From: an uncultured Anaerobutyricum sp.
GTDB lineage: Bacteria; Bacillota; Clostridia; Lachnospirales; Lachnospiraceae
Length of the DNA: 5,770 nucleotides
Assembly: GCF_934307085.1 (NCBI RefSeq)
Contig: NZ_CAKRCF010000084.1
Coordinates: 1 to 5,770 of the forward strand
Direction: 5' to 3'
Under the pieces are notes generated by a model. It saw nothing but the letters and a program-made list of their open reading frames with translations, was not told the origin of the DNA and did not search any database. Made by a program: the position numbers and the translations under genes. The number at the start of each line of letters is the position of its first letter. The stretch's first letter is position 1. This document shows, piece after piece, positions 1-5,617 of the stretch.

Positions 1-75
1 AATGACAGCCCAGAACTTGGCGCAATGAGCGTGGAGAAATTTGCCGCAATCATTAAAGAAGAATCTCAGTATTAA
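1..75 (+). CDS. 3' end of an unidentified gene (24 codons and stop)
   Basis: Frame 1 is open from the window edge to a TAA at 73-75 and encodes the C-terminal tail NDSPELGAMSVEKFAAIIKE followed by ESQY. The tail is acidic to amphipathic and reads as a plausible terminal helix. It is too short to assign to a family and I do not recognise it. The next gene on this strand starts 570 bases downstream, beyond a long hairpin repeat, so this gene probably ends its own transcription unit. It is called as coding because of its position at the edge and its clean, protein-like composition; the missing 5' part would decide the matter. Confidence 0.55.
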   Translation, partial: NDSPELGAMSVEKFAAIIKEESQY

Positions 76-145
76 ATAGTAATTTGGTGAGCTGGTAATA
101 GATGCTGCCAGAGAAGAATGAGTAGACAGATTGCCAGAAGAACTT

Positions 146-305
146 AGAAAGGTACCCAAAAAAATTATTTCATTTTGCTCCGTTGTGCTAAATGTTCCAT
201 TTTGCCCAATAAAGCAGAAACTTCGCAGAAATGAATGCGAAGTTTCTATGGTCAAAATTCCACAGCACAAAGTCACAAAATGAAATAATTTTTTTGTGCC
301 TTTTT
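146..305 (+). repeat. Long hairpin repeat, copy 1 (about 160 nt)
   Basis: The whole segment folds back on itself. An outer stem pairs 146-155 with 296-305, including G-U pairs and a two-base bulge at 156-157. A perfect 20-bp arm pairs 158-177 with 276-295. Inner helices pair 183-189 with 264-270 and 199-204 with 253-258. A perfect 12-bp apical helix pairs 216-227 with 236-247 around an 8-nt loop. A T run at 301-305 follows the right arm, and A148-A150 on the left arm would give a shorter T run on the other strand. A second copy lies at 3183-3340 in the same orientation, with 90 of 98 core bases identical (178-275 against 3212-3309). It carries no transposase. It could be a MITE-like or REP-like dispersed element, a structured RNA, or a terminator-type element for the gene ending at 75. 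Confidence 0.85.
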
Positions 306-536
306 CATAGTCTTTGTGTACTCTGGAAAAAATTTCCCTGATGCGGCTGCTTAAATTCTATTACCAACAATAGATGAGGATACCTGGGGTTTCAGACAAA
401 AGTCTTTGGCAAATAGACTATTACATAGCAGTTAGGATTGCTTAACAGAAGACTGAATGAAAACGCTCTATGAGAATCATAACTCTGTATACTTTATACA
501 AATAGAAAGAAAAAATTTATGGATTTTTTAGGATTT
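306..536. other. Gene-free stretch upstream of the TetR gene
   Basis: No convincing gene is visible on either strand. Open stretches are short, have no Shine-Dalgarno site and are broken by stops. The only small structure is a GGAAA/TTTCC inverted repeat at 325-337, whose three-base loop makes it weak. A cre-like sequence at 458-471 is discussed among the rejected items. The segment may be decayed sequence left beside the hairpin repeat. Confidence 0.5.
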
Positions 537-564
537 TTGATGGAATAAAGAGCTAAGATATGAT
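537..564 (+). promoter_or_regulatory. Candidate promoter of the TetR gene
   Basis: TTGATG at 537-542 and TATGAT at 559-564 are separated by 16 bp, which predicts a start near 571 and a leader of about 75 nt before the ATG at 646. The surroundings are very AT-rich and other -10-like hexamers exist nearby, so this is the best of several weak choices. TGTTGCATGT at 569-578, at the predicted transcript start, shares 9 of 10 bases (inverted) with a sequence over the antiporter promoter. Confidence 0.35.
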
Positions 565-645
565 ATTATGTTGCATGTAGTGCGTAATAATTGTGACATT
601 ATATAAGGTAATAAGTTGTAATAAATTAAGGAAGGAAGTGCCAGA

Positions 646-1203
646 ATGCCCCCTTTTGCCAAAAGAGAAATTAAAAATTCTTTTATAAAACTTTTAACAG
701 AACGACCAATTTCCCAGATTACAGTGAAGGATATTGTAGAGGATTGTGGTGTGAATCGTAATTCTTTTTATTATCATTTTCAGGATATTCCTTCTTTATT
801 AGAAGAGATTATTGTGGAGATGACAGCAAAGGTTATAGAAACTTTGCCGGAGGAATCTACATTTGAGGAAAAGGTCACGGCGGCTTTGGAGGAGATTAAT
901 TCAAATAAAAGAATGATCTACCACATTTATGGTTCTTCGAACAGAGAATTTTATGAGAAGCAGCTTATGAAGATATGTGAGCATGTTACCCGGACTTATA
1001 TTCGTTCAAGGGATTATTCAGAGCGGGTGGATTCAAAGGACTTAGAGTTTGTCATAAGTTACTTAAAATGTGAATTATTTGGACAGCTTATTGACTGGCT
1101 TAATCATGATATGTCTTACGATATTGTGGAACATTCGCGAGTACTTTGTCGAATGTTTGCAGGAAGTATGCGTATGGTATGTCAAAAATACAAAATAATA
1201 TAA
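646..1203 (+). CDS. TetR/AcrR-family transcriptional regulator
   Basis: This gene encodes a 185-residue cytoplasmic DNA-binding protein. The N-terminus has the TetR layout: a first helix (residues 5-19, KREIKNSFIKLL), then the helix-turn-helix at about 25-45 (ITVKDIVEDCGVNRNSFYYHF), ending in the family's characteristic FYYHF at the recognition helix. The rest (about 50-185) is helical and cysteine-containing, as expected for a ligand-binding and dimerisation domain. It most resembles the short Firmicute TetR C-terminal type seen in DhaS-like regulators. The ATG at 646 is supported by an AAGGAAGGAAG Shine-Dalgarno site at 628-638, seven bases upstream. The protein length is normal for the family. 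The antiporter gene lies 278 bp downstream on the same strand and has its own promoter, so that gene and the regulator itself are the most likely targets. The effector is unknown; transporter-linked TetR proteins often respond to the transported or toxic compound, but nothing here identifies it. Confidence 0.9.
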   Translation: MPPFAKREIKNSFIKLLTERPISQITVKDIVEDCGVNRNSFYYHFQDIPSLLEEIIVEMTAKVIETLPEESTFEEKVTAALEEINSNKRMIYHIYGSSNREFYEKQLMKICEHVTRTYIRSRDYSERVDSKDLEFVISYLKCELFGQLIDWLNHDMSYDIVEHSRVLCRMFAGSMRMVCQKYKII

Positions 1204-1214
1204 AGAGAATCGCA

Positions 1215-1251
1215 AAGAATAATTGCATTCTTAAAGATAACATGCTACAAT
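1215..1251 (+). promoter_or_regulatory. Strong promoter of the antiporter gene with overlapping operator-like palindromes
   Basis: TTGCAT at 1223-1228 and TACAAT at 1246-1251 have the ideal 17-bp spacer and an extended -10 TG at 1243-1244. Initiation is predicted near 1258. Two inverted repeats overlap it, each with a 6-nt spacer: AAGAAT/ATTCTT at 1215-1232 covers the -35, and ACAT/ATGT at 1240-1253 covers the -10. They are plausible operator sites for the adjacent TetR protein, though binding is inference. The promoter lies upstream of the terminator-like hairpin at 1307-1336, so the antiporter transcript would have to read through it. Confidence 0.6.
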
Positions 1252-1290
1252 GTACTATATTTCGGGAAATACGATGAGATAAAAGAATAG

Positions 1291-1336
1291 CAGAGAAGAT
1301 TTCGAGAGAGAAGTTCATCTGGGCTTCTCTGTTTTT
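1291..1336 (+). terminator. Terminator hairpin after the TetR gene; possible attenuator in the antiporter leader
   Basis: AGAGAAG at 1307-1313 pairs with CTTCTCT at 1324-1330 around a 10-nt loop, followed by GTTTTTG at 1331-1337, so this is a rho-independent terminator by form. It would end TetR transcripts. The right arm can alternatively pair with an upstream duplicate left arm, CAGAGAAG at 1291-1298, as a perfect 8-bp helix. GATGA at 1273-1277 is complementary to TCATC (1315-1319) in the terminator loop. These alternatives would allow regulated read-through from the promoter at 1223-1251. I recognise no known riboswitch or T-box consensus. Confidence 0.65.
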
Positions 1337-1465
1337 GTGCAATTGGAGAAAGAGCATATAGGACTTACCGTAGGCTACATCGCAGAAGTATTTTTCCCAA
1401 CAATACAAATTATACTTTAGAACTTAGCTGAGTTGCATAAAGTTACAAAGAAATTGAGAAACAAA

Positions 1466-1484
1466 GAAAGGGGATTAATAATTG
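1466..1484 (+). promoter_or_regulatory. Shine-Dalgarno site that fixes a TTG start for the antiporter
   Basis: GAAAGGGG at 1466-1473 is spaced eight bases from the TTG at 1482-1484. The next in-frame ATG (1509-1511) is preceded by an A-rich stretch without an anti-16S match. Starting at TTG also keeps the positively charged MKVKRK leader ahead of the first membrane span. Confidence 0.8.
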
Positions 1485-3137
1485 AAAGTCAAAAGAAAAC
1501 AAGCCGTAATGATTGGACTGATTGCGGTATTTGTCGTGGTGCTTGTGATTAATATGATGACGGGCAAACCATCCGCAGATGGTGAGTATACAAGTGCTGT
1601 ATACGCAACGGTACTATCATTGCTTCCGCCAGTAATCGCAATTGGACTGGCACTTTTTACAAAAGAGGTATACACATCACTTCTGGCCGGAATTCTGGCT
1701 GGAGCACTTTTGTATGCCAATGGCAATCTGGAATTGATGTTAAATACGATGCTATTTAACGAGGATGGCGGTATGGTAAGCAAGCTGTCTGACTCTGGAA
1801 ATGTTGGAATTTTAGTATTTCTTGTCATGCTGGGCATCTTAGTATCACTGTTAAACAAAGCGGGAGGTTCCGCTGCATTTGGAAAGTGGGCATCTAAGCA
1901 CATCAAGACAAGGATTGGGGCACAGATTAGCGTTATGATTCTTGGAGTGTTAATCTTTGTCGATGATTATTTCAATTGTCTGACGGTTGGAAGTGTTATG
2001 CGTCCTGTGACAGACCGTCACAAGGTATCCAGAGCAAAGCTATCTTATATTATTGATGCGACAGCAGCTCCGGTTTGTATCATTGCACCAATCAGCTCTT
2101 GGGCAGCCGCAGTTACGTCCTCTGTTCCAGCCGATTCTGGAATTAATGGTTTTGCGGTCTTTATCCAGACCATTCCATACAATCTGTATGCAATTCTCAC
2201 GTTAGTAATGCTGCTTACAATTACTGTTTTGCGTGTGGATTTTGGACCGATGAAGCGTCATGAGATGAACGCTATTGCCGGTGATCTGTTTACAACACCA
2301 GGAAGACCGTATGAGGACAATGAAGAAGAAATCATTAAGGAAAACTCCCATGTACTTGACCTGGTACTTCCAGTAGTCGTATTGATTGTAAGCTGTATTG
2401 TGGCCATGATTTATACTGGTGGCTTTTTTACGGGAGCATCCTTTGTGGAGGCATTCGCAAATTCGAGCGCATCGGTAGGTCTGGTACTCGGTGGAAGCGT
2501 GACACTCGCATTTACTTTTGTTTATTATATGATGCGTGATGTGCTTTCTTTCCGTGAGTTTACAGAGTGTATTCCAGATGGATTTAAGTCCATGATCGCA
2601 CCAATCATGATTCTGACACTGGCATGGACGCTGTCTGGTGTGACAAATCTTCTTGGCGCAAAGGTATTTGTAGCCGATATGGTACAGCACTTCGCGCAGG
2701 GACTTCAGGGATTTCTTCCGATGGTGATTTTTGTAGTAGCTGCATTTCTTGCATTTGCGACTGGAACCTCATGGGGAACTTTCAGTATTTTAATTCCAAT
2801 TGTAATTGGTGTATTCCCATCTGGTCAGATGATGGCAATTTCGATCGCATCCTGTCTGGCAGGTGCTGTCTGCGGTGATCATTGTTCTCCAATTTCCGAT
2901 ACTACCATTATGGCATCGGCTGGCGGTCATTGTGAGCATGTCAACCATGTGGCAACACAGCTTCCATATGTAGGACTGGTGGCGGCTATCTGCATGGTCG
3001 GTTATTTTCTGATTGGTGTGTTGCAGGCTGTAGGGTTAACGCAGTTTTCACTTCTGGCACTTCCGGTTTGTATTGTGCTGTTGGTTGCGATTCTTTTTGT
3101 AATTCGTGCAAAGACGGGCGGAAAGGAAGCAATTTAA
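1482..3137 (+). CDS. NhaC-family Na+/H+ antiporter
   Basis: This gene encodes a 551-residue integral membrane protein of the NhaC antiporter family (COG1757 type), expected to exchange cytoplasmic Na+ or an organic solute for protons or Na+ across the cytoplasmic membrane. The sequence alternates hydrophobic spans, roughly at residues 9-27, 41-60, 65-79, 107-124, 147-160, 192-210, 234-250, 291-311, 331-350, 370-390, 411-427, 433-446, 450-465, 497-517 and 522-541. Family signatures are FVDDYFN (159-165), a conserved APVCIIAPISSWAA stretch (196-209), TGTSWGT (428-433 region) and GDHCSPISDTT (465-475). A charged cytoplasmic-type loop rich in E lies at 278-290. Length is normal and both halves are intact. 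The start is TTG at 1482, with GAAAGGGG at 1466-1473 eight bases upstream; the internal ATG at 1509 has no such site. Family members also include malate/lactate and amino-acid-linked exchangers, so the substrate is open. The gene looks richer in G+C than its neighbours. Confidence 0.93.
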   Translation: MKVKRKQAVMIGLIAVFVVVLVINMMTGKPSADGEYTSAVYATVLSLLPPVIAIGLALFTKEVYTSLLAGILAGALLYANGNLELMLNTMLFNEDGGMVSKLSDSGNVGILVFLVMLGILVSLLNKAGGSAAFGKWASKHIKTRIGAQISVMILGVLIFVDDYFNCLTVGSVMRPVTDRHKVSRAKLSYIIDATAAPVCIIAPISSWAAAVTSSVPADSGINGFAVFIQTIPYNLYAILTLVMLLTITVLRVDFGPMKRHEMNAIAGDLFTTPGRPYEDNEEEIIKENSHVLDLVLPVVVLIVSCIVAMIYTGGFFTGASFVEAFANSSASVGLVLGGSVTLAFTFVYYMMRDVLSFREFTECIPDGFKSMIAPIMILTLAWTLSGVTNLLGAKVFVADMVQHFAQGLQGFLPMVIFVVAAFLAFATGTSWGTFSILIPIVIGVFPSGQMMAISIASCLAGAVCGDHCSPISDTTIMASAGGHCEHVNHVATQLPYVGLVAAICMVGYFLIGVLQAVGLTQFSLLALPVCIVLLVAILFVIRAKTGGKEAI

Positions 3138-3182
3138 ATGAGCTAGACAGCCGCCGCTATGGAAGTTGTAGCCGGATTTCTT

Positions 3183-3340
3183 AAAAAGGTTTTATTATAA
3201 GTTTGATTTTGTTCTGTTGTGCTAAACGTTTTATTTTGCCCAATAAAGCAGAAATTTCGCAGAAACGAATGCGAAGTTTCTATGGTCAAAATTCCACAGC
3301 ATAAAGTCACAAAATGTCATCTTATAATAAAGCCTTTTTT
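3183..3340 (+). repeat. Long hairpin repeat, copy 2, between convergent genes
   Basis: This is the same element as at 146-305 and in the same orientation. The outer stem pairs 3183-3201 with 3321-3339: A-run against T-run, GG/CC, then TTATTATAAG against CTTATAATAA. An inner arm pairs 3206-3211 with 3310-3315. The apical hairpin and inner helices of the core match copy 1. The eight core differences are all C/T. The outer-arm sequence is unlike copy 1 but remains self-complementary. Only the ends (AAAGG on the left, GCCTTTTT on the right) and the core are shared. The T run at 3335-3340, and the A run at 3183-3187 (a T run on the other strand), would make it a bidirectional terminator for the antiporter gene (stop at 3137) and the convergent DeoR gene (stop at 3432). 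No transposase is present. Confidence 0.85.
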
Positions 3341-3431
3341 GATGTATTTGAGAAATTCGATGAAGGATGTGTGTAGCGGCTGGCTGTCCTCTTTCTTTGG
3401 GAGCATCTCTATATCTGGGGCAACCTGGAAT

Positions 3432-4190
3432 TTAATAAATCAGAGTGATAGAATTCTCTTCGCAGTAAGTGATCCATTTTTCCGCTGGTTCCTGATCCGT
3501 AATAATAATATCAATTTCCTTTATACTGAGAGTTTTAAAATAGTAGGTCATTCCAAACTTCGTATGGTCCGCAAGCACAATAAGCTGATCGCAATTGTCC
3601 CGGCAGGCCCGTATCAATGTCATATCAAGGTCTGTTGAAAATGTCAGGCCATTTATCAGGTCAATTCCGTTGCAGGAAGTAAAACAATATTGGGCGTAAC
3701 GTTTGCTGATTAGTTCCTTTACTTCTTTTCCATAGATTCCTTCATGAAAATAATTATAGATACCGGCAGGACATTCGACAGTAACGTTATTGTTTTCCGA
3801 CAGTTTATGAGCGAGGGGCATTCCATTTGTCAGAATATTAAGACGAAGGTCTGGTTTGATATGGCTGGCGAATTCCAGGCAGGTACTACTTGAGGTAATA
3901 AATAAAGTATCATTATTATGGATGAGGGAAGCCGCAATTTTTCCAATATATTTTTTGGCTTCAAGATTTGTTTTTTTACGCAGGGCAAAAGGTTCAACAA
4001 AAGAGTCAGATATACTAAGGGAAGCACCGCCATGTGTTCTTAGCACATAACCCTCTCTTTCTAATAAGGTGAGGTCACGACGGATAGTAGGTAAACTTAC
4101 ATATAATCTTTGTGACAGGTCTTTTACGGAAACATACCCCTTTTCATCAAGTAATTCTAAAATCTCTTTTCTACGTTCGTCTGGTATCAT
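3432..4190 (-). CDS. DeoR-family transcriptional regulator
   Basis: This gene encodes a 252-residue cytoplasmic regulator with the full DeoR layout. Residues 5-56 form the winged helix-turn-helix, including RRKEILELL, the recognition region VSLPTIRRDL (31-40) and the RTHGGA wing (51-56). Residues about 75-232 form the DeoRC sugar-phosphate sensor domain, with the DTLFITSSST segment (94-103), TNG (121-123), NGIDLINGLTF (174-184), LADHTKFG (206-213, K211) and IDIIITD (226-232). The usual family glycine-rich DSGTT pocket is here SSSTC. The start is the ATG at 4190 rather than a TTG at 4211, because AGAAAGGA lies eight bases upstream of the ATG and would otherwise be inside the gene. Length is then normal for the family. 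It is divergent from the HAD phosphatase and shares an operator-rich intergenic region with it. DeoR proteins usually repress sugar catabolic genes until a phosphorylated sugar binds; the ligand here is unknown. Confidence 0.92.
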   Translation of the reverse strand: MIPDERRKEILELLDEKGYVSVKDLSQRLYVSLPTIRRDLTLLEREGYVLRTHGGASLSISDSFVEPFALRKKTNLEAKKYIGKIAASLIHNNDTLFITSSSTCLEFASHIKPDLRLNILTNGMPLAHKLSENNNVTVECPAGIYNYFHEGIYGKEVKELISKRYAQYCFTSCNGIDLINGLTFSTDLDMTLIRACRDNCDQLIVLADHTKFGMTYYFKTLSIKEIDIIITDQEPAEKWITYCEENSITLIY

Positions 4191-4206
4191 GTAAAATGTC
4201 CTTTCT

Positions 4207-4297
4207 ATCAATATTTTTATCTATATTAAACAAAAGCAATCAGAAAATGTGATTGATAAACGTCAATAACAATCACAAAAAGCGATTGATTATCAAT
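4207..4297. promoter_or_regulatory. Operator cluster between the DeoR and HAD genes
   Basis: Two 19-bp palindromes of form CAATC-N9-GATTG lie at 4237-4255 and 4270-4288, with centres 33 bp apart, close to three helical turns. A perfect 11-bp palindrome, TTGATTATCAA, overlaps the second at 4286-4296. ATCAAT/ATTGAT half-sites occur at 4207, 4252, 4285 and 4292, with a further one at 4322 inside the phosphatase promoter. Repeated half-sites of this kind upstream of a DeoR gene fit autoregulation and co-control of the divergent gene. That the DeoR protein binds here is inference. Confidence 0.65.
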
Positions 4298-4311
4298 ATA
4301 ATAGCACCTGC

Positions 4312-4340
4312 TTGTAAATATATCAATCATGCTATATACT
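4312..4340 (+). promoter_or_regulatory. Promoter facing the HAD phosphatase gene
   Basis: TTGTAA at 4312-4317 and TATACT at 4335-4340 are separated by exactly 17 bp, predicting a start near 4347 and a leader of about 190 nt. The spacer contains an ATCAAT half-site at 4322-4327, matching those of the upstream operator cluster, so a bound repressor would block the polymerase. No equally good promoter is visible for the divergent DeoR gene. Confidence 0.6.
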
Positions 4341-4536
4341 CACACTATTCAATGAGACTTTAAAAAAAAGAATTGAAAGACAATAAACATAAATCAGATA
4401 TTTGGCAATTAATTCCGGGTTTTCTAAAATGTTTTGTGTAATGAGGCACTGATAGAATATCCAGACAAAATAGTGTCCAATGATTTATATAAAACCAGAG
4501 TCAAAGAAAATGGCCAGATAATAGGGAGGAAGAAAA

Positions 4537-5328
4537 ATGGTAAAATTAATTATGACAGATATAGATGGAACTTTGATACCAGATGGAACAATGGACATCA
4601 ATCCAGAGTATTTTGAAGTGATTGAAAAGTTAGTTGAAAAAGGAATCATATTCGTTGTTGCATCAGGCAGACATATGAGTAGTGTAAAAAAGGTTTTTGC
4701 CCCTGTTTTAGATAAAATATGGGTTGCGTCCCAAAATGGAAATGTACTGACTTACCACGGAAAGTCAAGAATCATAAAGTCCATTCCACAGGAGTGGGGA
4801 AGAGAGATGTGGAGACAATTTTCAAAACTGAAAGGAGTAGAAGGCGTTCTTGATACAGCAACAGAAATGTATTGCCCCTTTGAGGAGACTTCAATGTATA
4901 AGATACTTGCAGATGAGTATCATTTTAATGTTACCGGAACAGGCGGTTGGAATCAGGTTCCAGAAGAAGATTTTAGTATGATGACTTTATATCATCCTCA
5001 AAGTGCGGAGAATATTTGCAAAGAACTTGTGGAAGATAAATGGAAAGGAAAATTAGAATTCTTGACTTCTGGAAAGTATTGGGTTGATATTGTAATGCCA
5101 GAAGTCGGAAAGGGGACAGCACTGGAAGAAATATGCAGCCAATTGGGAATTTCACTAGAAGAAACCATTGCCTTTGGAGATAACTTAAACGACATTTCCA
5201 TGATTCAGTCTGCCGGAAAAGGTTATGCGGTAAACACAGCAAGGGAAGAAACTAAAAAAGCCGCCGATGAAGTCATTCCAGGATATGCCGAAAATGGAGT
5301 GCTGGAGGTATTGAAAACTTATTTATAA
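4537..5328 (+). CDS. Cof-type HAD-IIB family phosphatase
   Basis: This gene encodes a 263-residue soluble phosphatase of the haloacid dehalogenase superfamily, subfamily IIB (Cof/YidA type). Motif I is DIDGT (residues 8-12), with D8 the likely nucleophile and D10 the general acid. Motif II is ASGR (42-45), with S43 positioned for phosphate contact. Motif III is K192, in VGKGTALEEI. Motif IV is GDNLND (214-219), with D215 and D219 for Mg2+, followed by the usual SMI and a late VNTA segment (232-235). The cap domain lies between about residues 80 and 185. All catalytic residues are present and the length is typical. GGGAGGA at 4524-4530, six bases before the ATG, supports the start. Family members hydrolyse sugar phosphates, FMN, PLP or related phosphomonoesters; exact specificity cannot be read. 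The divergent DeoR gene and the downstream exported protein suggest a sugar-phosphate role. Confidence 0.93.
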   Translation: MVKLIMTDIDGTLIPDGTMDINPEYFEVIEKLVEKGIIFVVASGRHMSSVKKVFAPVLDKIWVASQNGNVLTYHGKSRIIKSIPQEWGREMWRQFSKLKGVEGVLDTATEMYCPFEETSMYKILADEYHFNVTGTGGWNQVPEEDFSMMTLYHPQSAENICKELVEDKWKGKLEFLTSGKYWVDIVMPEVGKGTALEEICSQLGISLEETIAFGDNLNDISMIQSAGKGYAVNTAREETKKAADEVIPGYAENGVLEVLKTYL

Positions 5329-5496
5329 TGGACTTTTCAAAATACAGTATTTGAGCAGCGACAAAAGACGTAGATATTATGTATAAATTCTTCAGACTTC
5401 TGACTGTGAAGATGAAAAAAGGTTTTTAACACCATGAGAGAAAGAGGACTGAAAGCTGGAGAGTTATACATTTGTTGTCAAATTTTCCTGAAGTCA

Positions 5497-5539
5497 AAAA
5501 CCCAGCAGAGAAAGATTTTTCTGCCGGGTTTTGTTAGTT
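5497..5539 (+). terminator. Rho-independent terminator after the HAD gene
   Basis: AAAACCC at 5497-5503 pairs with GGGTTTT at 5526-5532. One A-C mismatch follows, then GCAGA at 5505-5509 pairs with TCTGC at 5520-5524, and further A-T and G-U pairs close an A/T loop. The tail GTTAGTTTTAG is T-rich but not a pure run. The A run on the left arm would also give some termination on the other strand. It lies about 170 bp past the HAD stop and separates that gene from the next one. Confidence 0.75.
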
Positions 5540-5617
5540 TTAGAGCTTTAAAGCTTTGTCAGCTTTGCTATTTAATGAATTGAATCATAGAAATTTTTTT
5601 GTTTGGAATGCTAATAA

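Noticed and set aside
176..283. The repeat core as a small coding sequence (plus frame with LNV.FCPIKQK.RRNECEVSM)
   Set aside because: Five of the eight copy differences fall at third codon positions in this frame, which is suggestive. However, C/T changes there are always silent, the other three alter residues, there is no start with a ribosome site, and the extensive base pairing explains the conservation better.
458..471. cre-like catabolite repression site, TGAAAACGCTCTAT
   Set aside because: It matches the TGWAANCGNTNWCA consensus in only 12 of 14 positions, lacks the conserved terminal CA, and lies well upstream of the candidate TetR promoter.
1100..1408. Minus-strand open frame across the TetR 3' end and the leader
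   Set aside because: It overlaps the TetR gene in antisense and the terminator hairpin, has no domain-like content and no ribosome site.
146..3340. CRISPR array or insertion sequence with transposase
   Set aside because: Only two repeat copies, about 3 kb apart and internally palindromic; no regular spacers, no transposase or recombinase gene in the window.
3219..3638. A 139-codon plus-strand open frame running through repeat copy 2 into the DeoR gene
   Set aside because: It is made of repeat sequence followed by the antisense of a clear DeoR gene, with no Shine-Dalgarno site. The same frame in copy 1 stops at the repeat end.
4191..4211. TTG at 4211 as the DeoR start (259 residues)
   Set aside because: The ATG at 4190 has AGAAAGGA eight bases upstream and gives the normal DeoR N-terminus MIPDERRKEIL; the longer version would place this ribosome site inside the gene.
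5391..5430. CTTCA/TGAAG hairpin followed by A and T runs as a first terminator of the HAD gene
   Set aside because: The stem is only five pairs with a large loop, and the T's do not follow it directly; the hairpin at 5497-5539 is much better.
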